Assembly: GCF_950295315.1 (NCBI RefSeq)
Contig: NC_080181.1
Span: 36,299,375-36,363,374 of the forward strand
Direction: 5' to 3'
Source: Erinaceus europaeus
Lineage: Eukaryota > Chordata > Mammalia > Eulipotyphla > Erinaceidae
DNA length: 64,000 bases
The notes beneath the pieces were generated by a model. It searched no databases and was not told the DNA's origin. It saw only the letters and a list, made by a program, of their open reading frames with translations. The position numbers and the translations under genes are program-made. Shown here piece after piece: positions 1 to 11,396 of this stretch (position 1 is the first letter of the stretch; each line of letters opens with the position of its first letter).

Positions 1-115
1 CTAGGCACAATCAAGACAAACCACTTGCACCTCTGTGCGAATCTTCACAAAAAAAAACCTGAGCATAATCAGGACAAACCACTTGCACCTGTGTGTGAAT
101 CTACAAAAAAAAAAC

Positions 116-173
116 CAAGGCGCAATCAAGACAAACCACTTGCACCTGTGTGCGAATCTACAAAAAAAAAAAC
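116..173 (+). repeat. Exemplar standard (A-run) monomer
   Basis: A typical 58 bp unit. Measured from its first base, it has CpG at 6-7 (in GGCGCAATC), an E-box-like CACCTG at 28-33, a second CpG at 38-39 (in GTGCGAATC), CTAC at 43-46, and then the A run to the end. The A run is the most variable part of the family, from about 7 to 30 A across the window. Common variants change GGCGC to GGCAC, GGTGC or GGCGT, change GTGCG to GTGTG or GTGAG, and change CTAC to CTTC, CTCC, CTTA or CTAA just before the A run. These suffixes are what identify a position inside a higher-order block. Confidence 0.95.
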
Positions 174-229
174 CAAGGCGCAATCAAGACAAACCACTTG
201 CACCTGTGTGCGAATCTACAACAAAAAAA

Positions 230-288
230 CAAGGCGTAATCAAGAGAAACCAATAGCACCTGTGTGCTAATTTACAAACAACACAAAC
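230..288 (+). repeat. Exemplar linker-type monomer without A run
   Basis: A 59 bp unit in which the terminal A run is replaced by a linker reading ACAAACAACACAAACC. It also shows the substitutions typical of this class: GCGTAATCAAGAG, CAATAGCACC (CAATTGCACC in most relatives), and GTGCTAAT in place of GTGCGAAT. Other members end in GAAACAACAAACACC or GAAACAACACACACTT. Each linker monomer sits at a fixed place in the L, S or D blocks, so the class is old and is copied as part of the blocks. The linker does not show homopolymer length variation. Confidence 0.93.
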
Positions 289-2166
289 CAGGGCGCAATC
301 AAGACAAACCAATTGCACCTGTGTGTGAATCTACAAAAAAAAACCTAGGCGCAATCAAGAAAAACCACTTGCACCTGTGTGCGAATCTTCAAAAAAAAAA
401 ACCTAGGAGCAATCATGAAAAACCACTTGCACCTGCGTGCGAATCTTCAAAAAAAAAAAAAAAAACTCGGCACAATCAAGACAAACCAATTGTACCTGTG
501 TACGAATCTAGAAACAACAAACACCTGGGCGCAATCAAGACAAACCCCTTGCACTTCTATGCGAATCTTCAAAAAAAAAATTCTAGGGGCAATCAAGACA
601 AACCACTTACACCTGTGTGTGAACCTACAAAAAAAAAAACATAGGCACAAGCAAGACAAACCACTTGCACAAGTGTGAGAATCTAAAAAAAAAAATCCTA
701 CGCGCAATCAAGAAAAACCACTTGCAACTGTGTGTGAATCTACAAAAAAAAAAAAAAAACCTAGGCGTAATCAAGACAAACCACTTGCACCTCTGTGCGA
801 ATCTTCAAAAAAAAAAAACCTGACCGGAATCAAAACAAACCACTTGCACCTGTGTGTGAATCTACAAAAAAAAAAACCAAGGCGCAATCAAGACAAACCA
901 CTTGCACCTGTGTGCGAATCTCCAAAATAAAAAAAACTAGGCGCAATCAAGACAAACCACTTGCACATGTGTACGAATCTACAACAAAAATACCCAAGGC
1001 GTAATCAAGAGAAACCAATTGGACCTGTGTGCTAATCTACAAACAACACAAACCAGGCCGCAATCAAGACAAACCAATTGCACCTGTGTGTCAATCTACA
1101 AAAAAAACCCTAGGAGCAATCAAGAAAAACCACTTGCACCTTTGGGCGAATCTTCAAAAAAAAAAACTCGGAACAATCAAGACAAACCACTTACACCTGT
1201 GTGCGAATCTAAAAAAAAACAATCATAGGTGCCATCAAGACAAACCAATTGTACCTGTGTGTGAATCTAGAAACAACAAACACCTGGGCGCAATCAAGGC
1301 AAACCCCTTGCACTTCTGTGCGAATCTTCAAAAAAAAAATTCTAGGGGCAATCAAGACAAACCACTTACACCTGTGTGTGAATCTACAAAAAAAAAACAT
1401 AGGCAAAAGCAAGACAAACCACTTGCACCTGTGTGTGAATCTACAAAAAAAAAAAAACCTAGGCGCAATCAAGACAAACCACTTGCACCTGTGTGCGAAT
1501 CTACAAAAGAAAAATCTAGGTGCAATCAAGACAAACCACTTGCACCTGTGTGCGAATCTCCAAAAAAAAAAAAAAAAAAAACTAGGGGTAATCAAGACAA
1601 ACCACTTGCACCTGTGTGCGAATCTACAAAAAACAAAAGAACTAGCCGCAATCAAGACAAACCACTTCCACCTGTGTGCGAATCTTCAAAATAAAAACAT
1701 AAGGCACAATCAACAAATACCACTTGCACCTGTGTGCGAATCTAAAACAAAAAAACCAAGGCGTAATCAAGACAAACCAATTGCACCTGTGTGTGAATCT
1801 ACAAAAAAAAAACCTAGGCGAAATCAAGACAAACCACTTGCACCTGTGTGCGAATCTAAAAAAAAAAATGCTAGGCGCAATAAGGACAAACCACTTGCAC
1901 CTGTGTGTGAATCTACCAAAAAAAACCTAGGCGCAATCAAGACAAACCACTTGCACCTGTGTGCGAATCTAAAAAAAAAAAAAATCCTAGGCGCCATCAA
2001 GACAAACCAATTGCACCTGTGTGCGAATCGAGAAACAACACACACTTGGGCGCAATCAAGAGAAACCACTTGAACCTTTATGCGAATCTTCAAAAAAAAA
2101 AAAAACCTAGGCGCAATCAAGACAAACCACTTGCACCTGTGTGCGAATCTTAAAAAAAAAACAATC

Positions 2167-2214
2167 CTAGGCTCCATCAAGACAAACCACTTGCACCTGT
2201 GTGCGAAAAAAAAG
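2167..2214 (+). repeat. Exemplar truncated 48 bp monomer (GCGAAAAAAAAGCT type)
   Basis: This unit lacks the ATCTAC-like segment: GTGTGCG runs directly into a short A run followed by GCTCAGC or GCTGAGC. Further copies lie near 2903, 5410, 6101, 6737, 16461, 16970, 17078, 18017, 20520, 21207, 21791, 22478, 23116, 35198, 35892, 36527, 40264, 44328, 45016, 47343, 47451, 48083, 48836, 49529, 50102, 50802, 51442, 51851, 52426, 54758, 54866, 55503, 56252, 56954, 57527, 58228, 58862, 60669, 61480, 62174 and 63853. It is absent from the D blocks. One ancestral deletion spread by block copying is the simplest explanation. Confidence 0.9.
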
Positions 2215-2445
2215 CTCAGCTTAATCAAGACAAACGACTTACACCTGTGTGTGAATCTACAAAAAAAAACAATGCCGCAATCAAGAAAAACCACATTACC
2301 TGTATGCGAATCTCCAAAAAAAAAAAAAACTAGGCGCAATCAAGACAAACCACTTGCACCTGTGTGCGAATCTACAACAAAAAAACCAAGGTGTAAACAA
2401 GAGAAACCAATTGCACCTGTGTGCTAATCTACAAACAACACAAAC

Positions 2446-3085
2446 CAGGACGCAATCAAGACAAATCAATTGCACCTGTGTGTGAATCTACAAAAAAAAT
2501 CCTAGGAGCAATCAAGACAAACCACTTGCACCTGTGTGCGAATCTTCAAAAAAAAAAAACATAGGCACAATCAAGACAAACCACTTGAACCTGTGTGCGA
2601 ATCTACAACAAAAAAAAAAACCCAAGGCGCAATCTAGAGAAACCAATTTCACCTGTGTGCGAATCTACAAACAACACACACCTGGGCGCAAACAAGACAA
2701 AACACTTGCACCTGTGTGCGAATCAATAAAAAAAGAAAAAAAAAACCTAGGCACAATCAAGACAACCAACTTGCACCTGTGTGTGAATCTACAAAAAAAA
2801 AAACCAAGGCGCAATCAAGAAAAACCACTTGTACCTGTGTGCGAATCTTAAAAAAAAAAAATCCTAGGCGCCAACAAGACAAACCACTTGCACCTGTGTG
2901 CGAAAAAAAAGCTGAGCGTAATCAAGACAAACCACTTACACCTGTGTGTGAATCTACAAAAAAAAAAAACTAGGCGCAATCAAGACAAACCACTTGCACC
3001 TGTGTGCGAATCTACAACAAAAAAAACAAGGTGTAAACAAGAGAAACCAATTCCACCTGTGTGCTAATCTACAAACAACACAAAC
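2446..3085 (+). repeat. S block (640 bp)
   Basis: A run of about 11 monomers between two AAGGTGTAAACAAG monomers. It includes the CTAGAGAAACCAATTTCACC monomer near 2633, the interrupted A run with an internal G near 2728-2745, the truncated monomer near 2903 and the closing AAGGTGTAAAC monomer near 3028. The CAACCAACTTGC variant near 2764 is shared with about 17875 and about 40825, marking those stretches as related copies. Confidence 0.88.
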
Positions 3086-3498
3086 CAGGGCGCAATCAAG
3101 ACAAACCAATTGCACCTGTGTGTGAATCTACAAAAAAAATCCTAGGAGCAATCAAGACAAACCACTTGCACCTGTGTGCGAATCTACAAAAGAAAAATCT
3201 AGGTGCAATCAAGACAAACCACTTGCACCTGTGTGCGAATCTCCAAAAAAAAAAAAAACCTGAGCGTAATCAAGACAAACCACTTGCACCTGTGTGTGAA
3301 TCTTAAAAAAAAAAAAAAATTAGGCACAATCAAGACAAACCACTTGTACCTGTGTGCGAATCTACAACAAAAAAAAAAACCAAGGCGCAATCAAGAGAAA
3401 CCTATTTCCCCTGTGTGCGAATCTAAAAACAACACACACCTGGGCGCAATCAAGACAAAACACTTGCACCTGTGTGCGAATCTAAAAAAAAAAAAAAC
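3086..3498 (+). repeat. Linker between S and L blocks
   Basis: Seven monomers that recur before several L blocks. They comprise an AAAAGAAAAATCTAGG monomer near 3188, a CCTGAGCGTAATC monomer, an ATTAGGCAC monomer, a CAACAAAAAAA monomer and a CTAAAAACAACACACACC linker monomer, and then the next L block begins. The same order is seen at 18202-18612. Related versions lie at 14313-14611, 37773-38067 and 42000-42173. Confidence 0.82.
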
Positions 3499-5653
3499 CT
3501 AGGCACAATCAAGACAAACCACTTGCACCTCTGTGCGAATCTTCACAAAAAAAAACCTGAGCGTAATCAGGACAAAACACTTGCACCTGTGTGTGAATCT
3601 ACAAAAAAAAAACCAAGGGGCAATCAAGAAAAACCACTTGCACCTGTGTGCGAATGTACAAAAAAAAAAAAACCAAGGCGCAATCAAGACAAACCACTTG
3701 CACCTGTGTGCGAATCTACAACAAAAAAACCAAGGCGTAATCAAGAGAAACCAATAGCACCTGTGTGCTAATCTACAAACAACACAAACCAGGGCGCAAT
3801 CAAGACAAACCAATGGCACCTGTGTGTGAATCTACAAAAAAAACCTAGGCGCAATCAAGAAAAACCACTTGCACCTGTGTGCGAATCTTCAAAAATAAAA
3901 ACCTAGGAGCAATCAAGAAAAACCACTTGCACCTGCGTGCGAATCTTCAAAAAAAAAAAAAAAACTCGGCACAATCAAGACAAACCAATTCTACCTGTGT
4001 ACGAATCTAGAAACAACAAACACCTGGGCGCAATCAAGACAAACCCCTTGCACTTCTATGCGAATCTTCAAAAAAAAAATTCTAGGGGCAATCAAGACAA
4101 ACCACTTACACCTGTGTGTGAACCTACAAAAAAAAAACTTAGGCACAAGCAAGACAAACCACTTGCACAAGTGTGAGAATCTAAAAAAAAAAATCCTACG
4201 CGCAATCAAGACAAACCACTTGCACCTGTGTGCGAATCTACAAAAAAAAAAAAAAACCTAGGCGTAATCAAGACAAACCACTTGCACCTCTGTGCGAATC
4301 TTCAAAAAAAAAAAACCTGACCGTAATCAAAACAAACCACTTGCACCTGTGTGTGAATCTACAAAAAAAAAACCAAGGCGCAATCAAGACAAACCACTTG
4401 CACCTGTGTGCGAATCTCCAAAATAAAAAAAAACTAGGCGCAATCAAGACAAACCACTTGCACATGTGTACGAATCTACAACAAAAAAACCCAAGGCGTA
4501 ATCAAGAGAAACCAATTGGACCTGTGTGCTAATCTACAAACAACACAAACCAGGCCGCAATCAAGACAAACCAATTGCACCTGTGTGTCAATCTACAAAA
4601 AAAAACCTAGGAGCAATCAAGAAAAACCACTTGCACCTGTGGGCGAATCTTCAAAAAAAAAAAACTCGGAATAATCAAGACAAACCACTTACACCTGTGT
4701 GCGAATCTAAAAAAAAACAATCTTAGGTGCCATCAAGACAAACCAATTGTACCTGTGTGCGAATCTAGAAACAACAAACACCTGGGCGCAATCAAGGCAA
4801 ACCCCTTGCACTTCTGTGCGAATCTTCAAAAAAAAAATTCTAGGGGCAATCGAGACAAACCACTTACACCTGTGTGTGAATCTACAAAAAAAAACATAGG
4901 CAAAAGCAAGACAAACCACTTGCACCTGTGTGTGAATCTACAAAAAAAAAAAAACCTAGGCGCAATCAAGACAAACCACTTGCACCTGTGTGCGAATCTA
5001 CAAAAGAAAAATCTAGGTGCAATCAAGACAAACCACTTGCACCTGTGTGCGAATCTCCAAAAAAAAAAAAAAAAAAACTAGGGGTAATCAAGACAAACCA
5101 CTTGCACCTGTGTGCGAATCTACAAAAAACAAAAAAACTAGCCGCAATCAAGACAAACCACTTGCACCTGTGTGCGAATCTTCAAAATAAAAACATAAGG
5201 CACAAACAACAAAAACCACTTGCACCTGTGTGCGAATCTAAAAGAAAAAAAACCAAGGCGTAATCAAGACAAACCAATTGCACCTGTGTGTGAATCTACA
5301 AAAAAAAAAACCTAGGCGCAATCAAGACAAACCACTTGCACCTGTGTGCGAATCTTAAAAAAAAAAACAATCCTAGGCTCCATCAAGACAAACCACTTGC
5401 ACCTGTGTGCGAAAAAAAAGCTCAGCGTAATCAAGACAAACCACTTACACCTGTGTGTGAATCTACAAAAAAAAACAATGCCGCAATCAAGAAAAACCAC
5501 TTTACCTGTGTGCGAATCTCCAAAAAAAAAAAAAAAAATAGGCGCAATCAAGACAAACCACTTGCACCTGTGTGCGAATCTACAACAAAAAAACCAAGGT
5601 GTAAACAAGAGAAACCAATTGCACCTGTGTGCTAATCTACAAACAACACAAAC
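3499..5653 (+). repeat. L block 2 (internal deletion of about 290 bp)
   Basis: Same monomer order as L block 1, but the CATAAGGCAC monomer near 5191 is followed after about 185 bp by CTAGGCTCC, where the full block has about 473 bp. The GCAATAAGGAC, CGAGAAACAACAC and CTTTATGCG monomers are therefore missing. The same deletion is found in L block 5 (18613-20761), which shows that the two are copies of one deleted ancestor. Confidence 0.9.
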
Positions 5654-7339
5654 CAGGGCGCAATCAAGACAAATCAATTGCACCTGTGTGTGAATCTACA
5701 AAAAAATCCTAGGAGCAATCAAGACAAACCACTTGCTCCTGTGTGCGAATCTTCAAAAAAAAAAACATAGGCACAATCAAGACAAACCACTTGAACCTGT
5801 GTGCGAATCTACAACAAAAAAAAACCAAGGCGCAATCTAGAGAAACCAATTTCACCTGTGTGCGAATCTACAAACAACACACACCTGGGCGCAAACAAGA
5901 CAAAACACTTGCACCTGTGTGCGAATCAAAAAAAAAAGAAAAAAAAACCTAGGCACAATCAAGACAAACAACTTGCACCTGTGTGAGAATCTAAAAAAAA
6001 ATCCGAGGTGCAATCAAGACAAACCATTTGCACCTGGGTGCGAATCTTAAAAAAAAAAAATCCTAGGCGCCATCAAGACAAACCACTTGCACCTGTGTGC
6101 GAAAAAAAAGCTGAGCGTAATCAAGACAAACCACTTACACCTGTGTGTGAATCTACAAAAAAAAAAAAAAACTAGGCGCAATCAAGACAAACCACTTGCA
6201 CCTGTGTGCGAATCTACAACAAGAAAAACAAGGTGTAAAAAAGAGAAACCAATTGCACCTGTGTGCTAATCTACAAACAACACAAACCAGGGCGCAATCA
6301 AGACAAACCAATTGCACCTGTGTGTGAATCTACAAAAAAAATCCTAGGAGCAATCAAGACAAACCACTTGCACCTGTGTGCGAATCTTCAAAAAAAAACA
6401 TAGGCACAATCAAGACAAACCACTTGAACCTGTGTGCGAATCTACAACAAAAAAAAAACCAAGGCGCAATCTAGAGAAAACAATTTCACCTGTGTGCTAA
6501 TCTACAAACAACACACACCTGGGCGCAATCAAGACAAAACACTTGCACCTGTGTGCGAATCTAAAAAAAAAAAAAAAAAAACCTAGGCACAATCAAGACA
6601 AACCACTTGCACCTGTGTGAGAATCTAAAAAAAAAAATCCTAGGCGCAATCAAGACAAACCACTTGCACCTGTGTGCGAATCTTAAAAAAAAACAATCCT
6701 AGGCGCCATCAAGACAAACCACTTGCACCTGTGTGCGAAAAAAAAGCTAAGCGTAATCAAGACAAACCACTTACACCTGTGTGTGAATCTACAAAAAAAA
6801 AAACATGGCACAATCAAGAAAAACCACTTTACTTGTGTGCGAATCTCCAAAAAAAAAAAAAAAAAATTGGCGCAATCAAGAAAAACCACTTGCACCTGTG
6901 TGCGAATCTACAACAAAAAAACCAAGGTGTAAACAAGAGAAACCAATTGCACCTGTGTGCTAATCTACAAACAACACAAACCAGGGCGCAATCAACTCAA
7001 ACCAATTGCACCAGTGTGTGAATCTACAAAAAAAATCCTAGGAGCAATCAAGAAAAACCACTTGCACCTGTGTGCGAATCTTCAAAAAAAAAAAAAACAT
7101 AGGCACAATCAAGACAAACCACTTGAACCTGTGTGCGAATCTACAACAAAAAAAAAAACCAAGGCGCAATCTAGAGAAACCAATTTCACCTGTATGCGAA
7201 TCTACAAACAACACACACCTGGGCGCAATCAAGACAAAACACTTGCACCTGTGTGCGAATCTAAAAAAAAAAAAAAAAAAAACCTAGGCACAATCAAGAC
7301 AAACCACTTGCACCTGTGTGATAATCTAAAAAAAAAATC
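5654..7339 (+). repeat. Two S blocks and a partial third
   Basis: S units run 5654-6287 (634 bp) and 6288-6981 (694 bp). They are followed by a 358 bp partial unit that passes into the D block at a GTGATAATCTA monomer. The first unit holds the G-interrupted A run at 5928-5947 (G at 5938). The partial unit holds a pure 20-A run at 7263-7282 at the equivalent position. Truncated monomers are at about 6101 and 6737. The second unit contains the CATGGCACAATC and CTTTACTTG variants that recur near 17147, 23182, 36594, 47518, 50174, 54932 and 57598. Confidence 0.87.
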
Positions 7340-10300
7340 CTAGGCGCAATCAAGACAAACCACTTGCACCTGTGTGCGAAGTTTCAAAAAAAAATAGGCA
7401 CAATCAAGACAAACCACTTGCACCTGTGTGTGAATCTTAAAAAAAAAAATCCTAGCCGCCATCAAGACAAACCTATTGCAGCTGTGTGCGAATCGAGAAA
7501 CAACACACAACTGGGCGCAATCAAGATAAACCACTTTCACCTTAGTGCGAATCTTCAAAAAAAAAACCTAGGCACAATCAAGGCAAACCACTTGCACCTG
7601 TGTGTGAATCTACAAAAAAAAAACCTAGGCGCAATCAAGACAAACCACTTGCACCTGTGTAAGAATCTACAAAAAATAAAATGCTAGGCGCAATCAATTC
7701 AAACCACTTGCACCTGTGTGCGAATCTACAACTAAAAAAACTAAGGCGTAATCAAGAGAAACCAATTGCACCTGTGTGCTAATCTACAAACAACACAAAC
7801 CAGGGCGCAATCAAGACAAACCAATTGCACCTGTGTGGCAATCTACAAAAAAAAACCTAGGCACAATCAAGAAAAACCACTTGAACCTGTGTGCGAATCT
7901 TCAAAAAAAAAAACATAGGCACAATCAAGGCAAACCACTTGCACCTGTGTGTGAATCTACAAAAATAAAACCTTGGCTCAATCAAGACAAACCACCTGCA
8001 CCTGTGTGCGAATCTTAAAAAAAAAAAAAACCTGAGCATAATCAAGACAAACCACTTGCACCTGTGTGTGAATCTACAACAAAAAAACCCAAGGCGCAAT
8101 CAAGAGAAACCTATTTCACCTGTGTGCGAATCTACGCACAACACACACCAGGGCGCAATCAAGACAAAACACTTGCACCTGTGTGCGAATCTAAAAAAAA
8201 AAACCTAGACACAATCAAGACAAACCACTTGCACCTCTGTGCGAATCTTCAAAAAAAAAAAAAACCTGAGCGTAATCAAGGCAAACCACTTGCACTTGTG
8301 TGAATATACAAAAAAATCCAAGGCGCAATTAAGACAAACCACTTGCACCTGTGTGCGAATCTCCAAAAAAAAAAAACATAGGCGCAATCAAGACAAACCA
8401 ATTGCACCTGTGTGCGAATCTACAAAAAAAAACCTAGGCGCAATCAAGACAAACCACAGGCACCTGTGTGAGAATCTCCAAAAAAAAAAAAAAACTAGGC
8501 GCAATCAAGACAAACCACTTGCACCTGTGTGCGAAGTTTCAAAAAAAAAATAGGTACAATCAAGACAAACCACTTGCACCTGTGTGCGAATCTAAAAAAA
8601 GATGCTAGGCGCAATAAAGACAAACCACTTGCACCTGTGTGTGAATCTACAAAAAAAAACCTAGGCAAAATCAAGACAAACCACTTGCACCTGTATGCGA
8701 ATCTTAAAAAAAAAAATCCTAGGCGACATCAAGACAAACCAATTGCACCTGTGTGCGAATCGAGAAACAACACACACCTGTGCGCAATCAAGACAAGCCA
8801 CATGCACCTGTGTGCGAATCTTCAAAAATAAAACCTAGGCACAATCAAGACAAACCACTTGCACCTGTGTGTGAATCTACAAAAAAAAACCTAGGCGCAA
8901 TCAAGACAAACCACTTGCACCTTTGTGAGAATCTTAAAAAAAAAATCCTAGGAGCAATCAAGACAAACCACTTGCACCTGTGTGCGAATCTACAAAAAAA
9001 TAGAATCCTATGCGCAATCAAATCATACCACTTGCACCTGTGTGCAAAACTATAAACAACACACACCTGGGGGCAATCATGATAAACCACTTGCACCTGT
9101 GTGGGAAACTGAAAACAACACACACCTTGGCACACTCAAGTGAAACCACTTGCAACTGTGTGGAAAGCTAAAATCAACAAACACCTGGGCGGAATCAAGA
9201 TCAACCAATTGCACCTGTGTGTGAATCTACAAAAAACGAAAACCTACGCGCAATCATGACAAACCACTTGCACCTGTGTGCGAATCTTCAAAAAAAAAAA
9301 TAGGCGCAATGAAGACAAACCACTTGCACCTGAGTGCAATCTAAAAAAAACCAATCGTAGGCGCCATCAATTGAAAACAATTGCTCCTCCGTGCTAATCG
9401 AGAAACAGAACACACCTGGGCGCAATCAAGACAAACCACTTGCACCTGTGTGCGAATCTTCACAAAAAAAACCTAAGCACAATCAAGACAAACCACTTGC
9501 ACATGTGTGTGAGTCTACAAAAAAAAAACTTAGACGCAAACAAGACAAACCACTTGTTCCTATGTGCGAATCTTCAAAAGAAAAAACCTATGCTTAATCA
9601 ACACAAACCACTTGCACCTGTGTGTGAATCTACAAAAAAAAAAACTAGGCGCAATCAAGACAAACCACTTGCACCTGTGTGAGAATCTACAAAAAACAAA
9701 AAAACTAGCCGCAATCAAGACAAACCACTTGCACCTGTGTGCAAATCTTCAAAATAAAAACATAAGGCACAATCAACAAAAACCACTTGCACATGTGTGC
9801 AAATCTAAAACAAAAAAACCAAGGCGTAATCAAGACAAACCAATTGCACCTGTGTGTGAATCTAAAAAAAAAAATGCTAGGCGCAATAAAGACAAACCAC
9901 TTGCACCTGTGTGAGAATCTCCAAAAAAAAAAAAAAAAAAAACTAGGCGCAATGAAGACAAACCACTTGCACCTGTGTGCGAAGTTTCAAAAAAAAATAG
10001 GCACAATCAAGACAAACCACTTGCACCTGTGTGCGAATCTAAAAAAAAAATGCTAAGCGCAATAAAGACAAACCACTTGCACCTGTGTGCGAATCTACAA
10101 AAAAAAAAACCTAGGTGCAATCAAGACAAACCACTTGCACGTGTGTGAGAATCTAAAAAAAAAAATCCTAGGCGCAATCAAGACAAACCACTTGCACCTG
10201 TGTGCGAATCTCCAAAAAAAAAAAAAAACTAGGGGTAATCAAGACAAACCACTTGCACCTGTGTGCGAATCTACAAGAAAAAAACCAAGGCGTAATCAAG

Positions 10301-11396
10301 AGAAACCAATTGCACCTGTGTGCGAATCTTCAAAAAAAAAAACATAGGCACAGTCAAGACAAAACACTTGCACCTGTGTGCGAATCTACAATACAAAAAA
10401 AAAAGTCGCAATCGAGAGAAACCAATTTCACCTGTGTGCGAATCTACAAACAACACACACCTGGGTGCAATCAAGACAAAACACTTGCACCTGTGTGCGA
10501 ATATAAAAAAAAAAAAAAACCTAGGCACAATCAAGACAAACCACTTGCACCTCTGTGCGAATCTTCAAAAAAAAACCTGAGCATAATCAAGACAAACCAC
10601 TTGCAACTGTGTGTGAATCTACAAAAAAAAAAAACCAAGGAGCAATCAAGAAAAACCACTTGCACCTGTGTGCGAATCTCCAAAAAAAAAAAAAAAAACT
10701 AGACGCAATCAAGACAAACCACTTGCACCTGTGTGCGAATCTACAACAAAAAAAACCTAGGAGTAATCAAGAGAAACCAATTGCACCTGTGTGCTAATAT
10801 ACAAGCAACACAAACCAGGGCGCAATCAAGAAAAACCAATGGCACCTGAGTGTGAATCTACAAAAAAAAAACCTAGGCGCAATCAAGTCAAACCACTTGC
10901 ACCTGTGTGCGAATCTTCAAAAAAAAAACATAGGCACAATCAAGACAAACCAATTGAACCTGTGTGCGAATCTACAACAACAAAAACCAAGGCGTAATCT
11001 AGAGAAACCAATTTCACCTGTGTGCGAATCTTCAACAACACACACCTGGGCGCAATGAAGACAAACCACTTTCACCTGTGTGCGAATACAACAAAAAAAA
11101 ATCCTAGGCACAATCAAGACAAACCAATTGCACCTGTGTGCGAATCTTCAAAAAAAAAAAAAAAACCTGAGCGTAATCAAGACAAACCACTTGCACCTGT
11201 GTGTGAATCTACAAAAAAAACCTAGGCGCAATCAAGACAAACAACTTGCACCTGTGTGCGAATCTTCAAAAAAAAAAAAAAACCTGAGCGTAATCAAGAC
11301 AAACGACTTGAACCTGTGTGTGAATCTACAAAAAAAAAAACCAAGGCGCAATCAAGACAAACCACTTGCACCTGTGTGTGAATCTACAAAAAAAAC
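7340..11396 (+). repeat. D block copy A (4,057 bp)
   Basis: A block with its own monomer set. It has GAAGTTTC monomers near 7379, 8534 and 9980, GAGAAACAACACACAACTGG near 7493, ACGCACAACACACACC near 8134, a short monomer with CTTGTGTGAATATAC near 8295, the diverged relic at about 8996-9620, ATACAAAAAA near 10390, ATATACAAGCAAC near 10797 and CTTCAACAACACAC near 11030. No truncated GCGAAAAAAAAGCT monomer is present. It recurs at 23960-27283 and 29339-33351. Changes private to this copy include CAATGAAGAC near 9951 and CAAGTCAAACC near 10884, where the other two copies agree with each other. Confidence 0.9.
8996..9620 (+). repeat. Diverged relic monomers, copy A
   Basis: The most diverged part of the array. 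Three consecutive monomers (about 9010-9185) lack A runs and end in TATAAACAACACACACC, GAAAACAACACACACC and AAATCAACAAACACC, with GTGCAAAAC, GTGGGAAAC and GTGGAAAGC in place of GTGCGAATC. They are followed by monomers with CCTACGCGC, AATGAAGAC, CAATCGTAGG, CTCCTCCGTGC, GAGAAACAGAACAC, GTGTGTGAGTC, CTTGTTCCTATG and CTTAATCAACAC. All of these can still be aligned to the family unit. Identical or nearly identical copies lie at about 24875-25490 and 30946-31560. Confidence 0.88.

Larger units (their letters stand above)
1..2445 (+). repeat. L block 1 (near complete, reaches left window edge)
   Basis: This copy carries the full series of L-block landmark monomers, in order: CTTCACAAAA near 45, CAATAGCACC near 250, CTTCTATGCG near 554, CACAAGTGTGAG near 668, CTGACCGGAATC near 827, AATTGGACC near 1017, CTCGGAAC near 1166, CTTCTGTGCG near 1314, AAAAGAAAAATC near 1505, AACTAGCCGC near 1640, CATAAGGCAC near 1697, GCAATAAGGAC near 1877, CGAGAAACAACAC near 2029, CTTTATGCG near 2077, CTAGGCTCC near 2167, the truncated monomer near 2204, AATGCCGC near 2270 and AAGGTGTAAACAAG near 2389. 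It ends where CAGGACGC starts the next S block. It is nearly identical to the copy at 38068-40506, sharing rare changes such as CTAATTTAC and CAACAAATACC. Confidence 0.9.

Noticed and set aside
1249..2073. Open reading frame of 274 codons, longest of very many
   Set aside because: Its translation is the monomer repeated (NHLHLCANLQKK-like words). Equivalent frames overlap it in other phases and on the other strand, and A-run length changes shift the frame between block copies. Nothing suggests selection for coding.
9001..9250. Mobile element or foreign insertion in the diverged stretch
   Set aside because: Each unit there still aligns to the family monomer (TTGCACCTGTGTG, GCAATCA), with the usual period and no terminal repeats. 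It is diverged satellite, not an insertion.
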